NCBI RefSeq assembly: GCF_910584465.1
Contig: NZ_CAJUBK010000066.1
Span: 1-11,446 of the forward strand
Origin: an uncultured Oscillibacter sp.
Lineage (GTDB): Bacteria > Bacillota > Clostridia > Oscillospirales > Oscillospiraceae
Reading direction: 5' to 3'
Length of the DNA: 11,446 bases
Shown here: positions 6,541-11,446 of the stretch, one piece after another
How positions within the stretch are numbered: the stretch's first letter is position 1
How the letters are laid out: each line of letters begins with the position of its first letter
Translations under genes and position numbers: made by a program
The notes under the pieces: generated by a model
The model's input: the letters and a program-made list of their open reading frames with translations, nothing else
The model's database searches: none
What the model was told of the DNA's origin: nothing

Positions 6541-6879
6541 TCACTGCTCCGGCACCACGGCGAAGAAGCACAGGTCCTCCCCGCCCTCCGGGGCGTCGTT
6601 CATCAGGCTGTGGGCATGGCCCTTGGGGCAGTAGTGGCAGGAACCCGCCTCCAGCGGCTCGCAGCCGCCGTCGTAAAGGACCTTGCCCCTGCCGGAGAGG
6701 ATATAGATGATCTCGCTGCTGGCATCATGGGAATGCATCCCGATGGTGGCGCCGGGGACCAGCGTCCCCCGCATGATCTTGCAAAGCGGGTCCGTGTACA
6801 TCTTGACGGAGACCTCCTTCTCGCCGCCCCGCATATGGGGGATGACGGTGGTCTCCATCTTGCCGAATTCGATCAGCAT
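6541..6879 (-). CDS. Single-domain cupin protein
   Basis: A 112-residue small cupin. Both family motifs are complete. Motif 1 is PGATIGMHSHDASSEIIYI followed by LSG, with metal ligands His49, His51 and Glu56. Motif 2 is GSCHYCPKGHAHSLMN, with His90 and Asn94. These ligands would hold one divalent metal in the beta-barrel. The substrate is unknown; comparable cupins are sugar- or small-molecule-binding proteins or simple enzymes. The ATG at 6879 has AGGAGG at a spacing of about 9 nt and lies 17 nt past the alaS stop, so it is co-transcribed with alaS and under its T-box. Family is certain, function is not. Confidence 0.92.
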   Translation of the reverse strand: MLIEFGKMETTVIPHMRGGEKEVSVKMYTDPLCKIMRGTLVPGATIGMHSHDASSEIIYILSGRGKVLYDGGCEPLEAGSCHYCPKGHAHSLMNDAPEGGEDLCFFAVVPEQ

Positions 6880-6895
6880 GGCGGTGTCCCTCCTC

Positions 6896-9541
<2,646 letters not shown>

Positions 9542-9576
9542 GTGTTCCTTCCTCCAGTGTCGATGATGATGCGGCG

Positions 9577-9611
9577 AAAAGAAAATGCCCCGCCCCGGCA
9601 TAGGGGCGAAG
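9577..9611 (-). terminator. Conditional terminator of the alaS T-box leader
   Basis: On the minus strand a 9-bp stem (9611-9603 with 9596-9588, two G-T pairs) closes a 6-nt loop and is followed by CA, TTTT, C and TTTT. It begins 9 nt after the T-box sequence and ends about 35 nt before the alaS start. It should form when tRNA-Ala is charged and so stop transcription. Confidence 0.82.
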
Positions 9612-9820
9612 GCCTGCTTCGCGGTACCACCCTAATTTATCCCCGCCGCAGAGCGGGGACGTCTCGAGCCATCCGGTAACGGGGATGAGCCGTCCCGCTC
9701 CTCGCGGGCCGCTCCAAAGTGGCGGCCTTGCGGCGTGGGCGAGGGGCTCGCACTCTCCCCCTCTCGCTGGAGGACCGTTTCGCAGGGCTGGCTTTTTCAC
9801 GGCGTTTCGCTGTTCGTACT
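9577..9820 (-). promoter_or_regulatory. T-box riboswitch controlling alaS (tRNA-Ala responsive)
   Basis: The minus strand carries the T-box sequence AGGGTGGTACCGCG at 9633-9620. Its TGGT can pair with an ACCA tRNA end, which fits the A discriminator of tRNA-Ala. Just upstream is stem III (CCCCGC/GCGGGG, 9658-9641) and the CCGTTA motif of the stem II region (9682-9677). Further upstream is a stem I-like arm, GCGAGAGGGG with CCCCTCGC. A candidate specifier codon GCC (Ala) followed by A lies at 9723-9721. The leader is about 280 nt from the predicted start to alaS. Uncharged tRNA-Ala would stabilise the antiterminator and allow alaS, cupin, DUF4250 and hinT to be transcribed. The T-box itself is certain; the exact specifier position is a reading by eye. 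Confidence 0.93.
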
Positions 9821-9826
9821 TTCGTT

Positions 9827-9854
9827 ATTATATCGTATCTTCGCCGTTTGTCAA
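9827..9854 (-). promoter_or_regulatory. SigA promoter of the alaS operon
   Basis: Both hexamers match consensus exactly on the minus strand: TTGACA at 9854-9849 and TATAAT at 9832-9827, with a 16-bp spacer. Transcription would begin near 9820. An imperfect 9-bp hairpin (9860-9892) sits just upstream and overlaps the gap after the preceding gene. It has no T-run, so some read-through from upstream is possible. Confidence 0.92.
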
Positions 9855-9894
9855 TGGGGGATCGGCGGAAAATCGAAAGAGGCCGCCGGATCGC

Positions 9895-10071
9895 TCATCC
9901 CCTCCGCCGGGGGCCCACCGGCCTCCCGGTGAGGATGCAGACGCCGGTCTCATCGCACTTCCCGCAGCCCATGCAGTGAGAGGGGCCCCGGACGCCCTTG
10001 CCGATGGTGTACTGCAGCCACGCCGCGCCGCCGACGGCCGCGGCTATGAGGAGCCATCCTGTTATCGACAT
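9895..10071 (-). CDS. Small Cys-rich single-pass membrane protein, function unknown
   Basis: A 58-residue protein. An N-terminal hydrophobic helix (about 4-20, GWLLIAAAVGGAAWL) is followed by a basic linker. A cluster of four cysteines then appears in HCMGCGKCDETGVC (Cys33, 36, 39, 45), and the tail is Arg-rich. The ATG at 10071 has AAGGGGG about 7 nt upstream. It lies 38 nt after the gene at 10110-10556 and is probably co-transcribed with it. The layout resembles FeoB-associated Cys-rich membrane proteins and other small metal- or Fe-S-binding membrane peptides, but the spacing is not an exact match to any family I can name. The Cys pattern supports metal binding; the role is unknown. Confidence 0.72.
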   Translation of the reverse strand: MSITGWLLIAAAVGGAAWLQYTIGKGVRGPSHCMGCGKCDETGVCILTGRPVGPRRRG

Positions 10072-10109
10072 AGCGATACCCCCTTGTCTTCCGTCCTGCG
10101 GCCACCATA

Positions 10110-10556
10110 TCATGGGAAGCGGCCCTCTGTCAGCGGCATCTGCAACAGCCGCAGGCCCAAAAGCGGCAGCAGCGCCTCCGGCGGACCGGGGAGGGTAGGC
10201 AGGGGGAACTCCTGGGGCTCGACGACGGACCCGTCCGGCCTGGGCAGGGCCCGCTGGACGCAGAGCACCGGCTCCGCCAGGCTGGAGAGCGTCAGGCTGT
10301 CCCGGGGGGAGAGGCCGTAGGAGATCACGGCCTCCGCCTGGACGCGGCCCAGGGCCGCCCCGCAGTCCCCGGGGGCCAGCAGGAGGCGGCACACGGCGCC
10401 GCCCGGCAGGCCCTCCAGCGCGGGACACCCCCTCCGGGTCAGCACCAGCAGGGGCCACAGGTGTTCCGACAGCTCTCCCGCCCGCCGGACCCGCCGGGTC
10501 CCGGGCGGCAGCAGGGGCCCCCACTCCATGGGGCAGTCATAGATCGCGGCGTCCAT
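10110..10556 (-). CDS. Conserved-looking hypothetical protein
   Basis: A 148-residue protein I cannot name. It starts MDAAIYDCPMEWGPLLPPGTRRVRR and has no signal peptide or clear membrane helix. The central AEAVISYGLSPRDSLTLSSL and VLCVQRALPRPDGSVVEPQEFPL look like well-conserved blocks, and I have a general memory of similar sequences in gut Clostridia. The C-terminus is Leu/Pro-rich. Four cysteines (8, 44, 56, 64) lie in the first half and one at 98. The ATG at 10556 is preceded only by a G-rich stretch, and the in-frame ATG at codon 10 is an alternative. It is the first gene of a minus-strand pair with the Cys-rich membrane protein and diverges from the DUF5662 gene. Coding status is supported by length, context and sensible composition. 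Confidence 0.7.
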   Translation of the reverse strand: MDAAIYDCPMEWGPLLPPGTRRVRRAGELSEHLWPLLVLTRRGCPALEGLPGGAVCRLLLAPGDCGAALGRVQAEAVISYGLSPRDSLTLSSLAEPVLCVQRALPRPDGSVVEPQEFPLPTLPGPPEALLPLLGLRLLQMPLTEGRFP

Positions 10557-10599
10557 CCCATCCCCCCAAACGGTTTGGCCCGTGTCCGGGCCGGATGGG
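10557..10599 (-). promoter_or_regulatory. Possible start-occluding leader structure
   Basis: In the minus-strand RNA, CCCATCC (10599-10593) is the exact complement of GGATGGG (10563-10557), the bases directly before the ATG at 10556. Between them is a GGCCCG/CGGGCC hairpin with a 4-nt loop (10592-10577). Together they would bury the G-rich ribosome binding region. A weak promoter candidate (TTGCAT, 18 bp, GATACT; 10633-10604) lies upstream. The pairing is seen directly; a regulatory role is inferred. Confidence 0.4.
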
Positions 10600-10660
10600 G
10601 GTTAGTATCTGCGTCCGGCCAGATCCCATGCAAAAGATCCTCGTTTTTTTCCGGCGGGTG

Positions 10661-10669
10661 TGGTATGAT
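10661..10669 (+). promoter_or_regulatory. Extended -10 promoter of the DUF5662 gene
   Basis: TGG directly before TATGAT (10664-10669) makes an extended -10 element (TGn plus a 5/6 hexamer). No good -35 is present at the usual distance, only a T-run at 10644-10650. Transcription from about 10676 would give a leader of some 25 nt containing GAGGTGAGG before the start codon. Confidence 0.6.
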
Positions 10670-10700
10670 AGGGGGGACGATCGAACCGAGGTGAGGCGCT

Positions 10701-11234
10701 TTGCATTTCTGGGACCATCTGAAAACGGTACACCGCCACCGGGCGCTGGTGCGGGAGCACTGCTTCCGCCTGGGCCTCTATTGGCAGGGGCTGACCCACG
10801 ACCTGTCCAAGTATTCCCCGGTGGAGTTCTGGGCGGGGGTCCGATACTTCCAGGGCGACCACAGCCCGAACGACCAGCAGCGCAAGGAGGACGGCTACAG
10901 CGCCGCGTGGCTCCACCACAAGGGCCGGAACCGGCACCACTTCGAGTACTGGACGGATTACCAGCGGGACGGCAGCGGCATCGGCGGCGTGGAGATGCCG
11001 GCGAAGTACGTGGCGGAGATGTTCTGCGACCGCCTGGCCGCCAGCAAGGTCTATAAGGGCAAGGATTTCGCCCCCGGCGACCCCTACAGCTTCTTCGAGA
11101 AAGGGAAGGGGCGGCGGCTGCTGCTCCACCCGGCCACGGCGGCGCTGCTGGAGGAGATCTTGATCACGCTCCGGGACCAGGGGGAGGACGCGGCCTTCGA
11201 CTACGTCCGCCGGGAGGTCCTGGGGAAACGGTAG
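10701..11234 (+). CDS. DUF5662 family protein
   Basis: A 177-residue cytoplasmic protein that I recognise from memory as DUF5662, a family common in Clostridia and phages. It has no established function. Conserved-looking parts are WDHLKTVHRHRALVREHCF (4-22), LTHDLSKYSPVEFW (31-44) and AAWLHHKGRNRHHFEYW (68-84). His11, His33, Asp34, His72, His73, His79, His80 and Asp110 make a plausible metal site of the HD-hydrolase kind. The C-terminal helix region (145-177) is charged. The TTG at 10701 is the likely start, with GAGGTG at 7-nt spacing and no better in-frame start nearby. It has its own extended -10 promoter. A metal-dependent hydrolase activity is inference from the His/Asp pattern. Confidence 0.85.
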   Translation: MHFWDHLKTVHRHRALVREHCFRLGLYWQGLTHDLSKYSPVEFWAGVRYFQGDHSPNDQQRKEDGYSAAWLHHKGRNRHHFEYWTDYQRDGSGIGGVEMPAKYVAEMFCDRLAASKVYKGKDFAPGDPYSFFEKGKGRRLLLHPATAALLEEILITLRDQGEDAAFDYVRREVLGKR

Positions 11235-11258
11235 GAGAGGGGCGGCAGGCTTGGAAAA

Positions 11259-11281
11259 GCGCGGAGGCAGAGCCTCCGCGC
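11259..11281. repeat. 10-bp inverted repeat with 3-nt loop
   Basis: GCGCGGAGGC (11259-11268) and GCCTCCGCGC (11272-11281) are exact reverse complements around AGA. It lies 25 bp past the DUF5662 stop. It is a candidate transcription-end or RNA-stability hairpin for that gene, although a T-run is missing. Confidence 0.75.
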
Positions 11282-11333
11282 CGGAGCGCCGGAAAAGCAG
11301 AGAGGGCTCTGTCGGCGGGAAGGAGGAGAGCCA

Positions 11334-11362
11334 CGAGAGGGACCCAGGAGGGGTCCCTCTCG
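11334..11362. repeat. 12-bp inverted repeat with 5-nt loop
   Basis: CGAGAGGGACCC (11334-11345) and GGGTCCCTCTCG (11351-11362) are exact reverse complements around AGGAG. No T-run follows on either strand. Confidence 0.75.
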
Positions 11363-11374
11363 TCTCCCATGGAT

Positions 11375-11410
11375 AAGACCTCGGGACTTTCAAAAAAGTC
11401 CCGAGGTCTT
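11375..11410. terminator. 16-bp inverted repeat, probable eroded terminator
   Basis: AAGACCTCGGGACTTT (11375-11390) and its exact complement (11395-11410) flank a CAAA loop. The A-rich left end and TCTT right end give it the look of a bidirectional terminator whose flanking A/T runs have shortened. This is the most terminator-like of the four repeats. Confidence 0.6.
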
Positions 11411-11411
11411 G

Positions 11412-11446
11412 CCCGGCCTGCCGGAAAGGCTTTCCGGCAGGCCGGG
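11412..11446. repeat. 17-bp inverted repeat reaching the window edge
   Basis: CCCGGCCTGCCGGAAAG (11412-11428) and its exact complement (11430-11446) surround a single G. The repeat ends on the last base of the window and may extend further. It starts two bases after the previous hairpin. Confidence 0.75.

Larger units (their letters stand above)
11235..11446. other. Gene-free tail carrying four strong hairpins
   Basis: No credible gene lies in the last 212 bases. The stretch contains four perfect inverted repeats, each listed separately, and a minor CAGAG/CTCTG hairpin (11298-11311). None is followed by a proper T-run on the plus strand, so no single one is a textbook intrinsic terminator. 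Confidence 0.75.

Noticed and set aside
9860..9892. Hairpin between the Cys-rich membrane gene and the alaS promoter as a terminator
   Set aside because: The stem has a bulge and a 14-nt loop, and it is followed by CCCCC rather than Ts.
9685..10320. 211-codon plus-strand frame over the alaS leader
   Set aside because: It covers the T-box leader and promoter on the opposite strand and has atypical composition. The RNA element explains this DNA.

Overview
The window is GC-rich chromosomal DNA from what looks like a high-GC member of the Clostridia, most plausibly the Oscillospiraceae (Flavonifractor/Lawsonibacter/Dysosmobacter type). This is an inference. It rests on the dnaG-rpoD operon, a T-box leader on alaS, the small DUF4250 and DUF5662 families, strong AGGAGG ribosome binding sites and SigA-type promoters. 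I see no mobile element, CRISPR array, tRNA, rRNA or prophage signature, and base and codon use look uniform.

Layout. (1) 1-3110, minus strand: primase dnaG followed by the primary sigma factor rpoD. The two genes overlap by 8 nt and rpoD runs off the left edge. (2) 3279-5749, plus strand: a good SigA-type promoter drives a 4'-phosphopantetheinyl transferase-like gene that ends at an intrinsic terminator. It is followed by a translationally coupled pair, an ECF-type sigma factor and a single-pass membrane protein that is probably its anti-sigma partner. (3) 5750-5983: gene-free, rich in hairpins, between convergent transcription units. (4) 5984-9854, minus strand: a tight operon alaS - cupin - DUF4250 - hinT, driven by a promoter with consensus hexamers and gated by a T-box leader that senses uncharged tRNA-Ala. 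(5) 9895-10556, minus strand: a conserved-looking protein of unknown function and a 58-residue Cys-rich membrane protein. (6) 10661-11234, plus strand: a divergently transcribed DUF5662 protein. (7) 11235-11446: a gene-free stretch with four strong perfect inverted repeats, the last reaching the window edge.

Most of the content is housekeeping: replication priming, basal transcription, alanyl-tRNA synthesis and carrier-protein activation. I found no clear new multi-gene system. The points most worth a second look are: a 17-bp direct repeat that brackets exactly the extra 35 codons in the rpoD linker between regions 1.2 and 2.1; the hairpin cluster at the right edge; the sigma/anti-sigma pair with its putative sensor domain; a possible start-site-occluding leader on the gene at 10110-10556; and the 58-residue four-Cys membrane protein.
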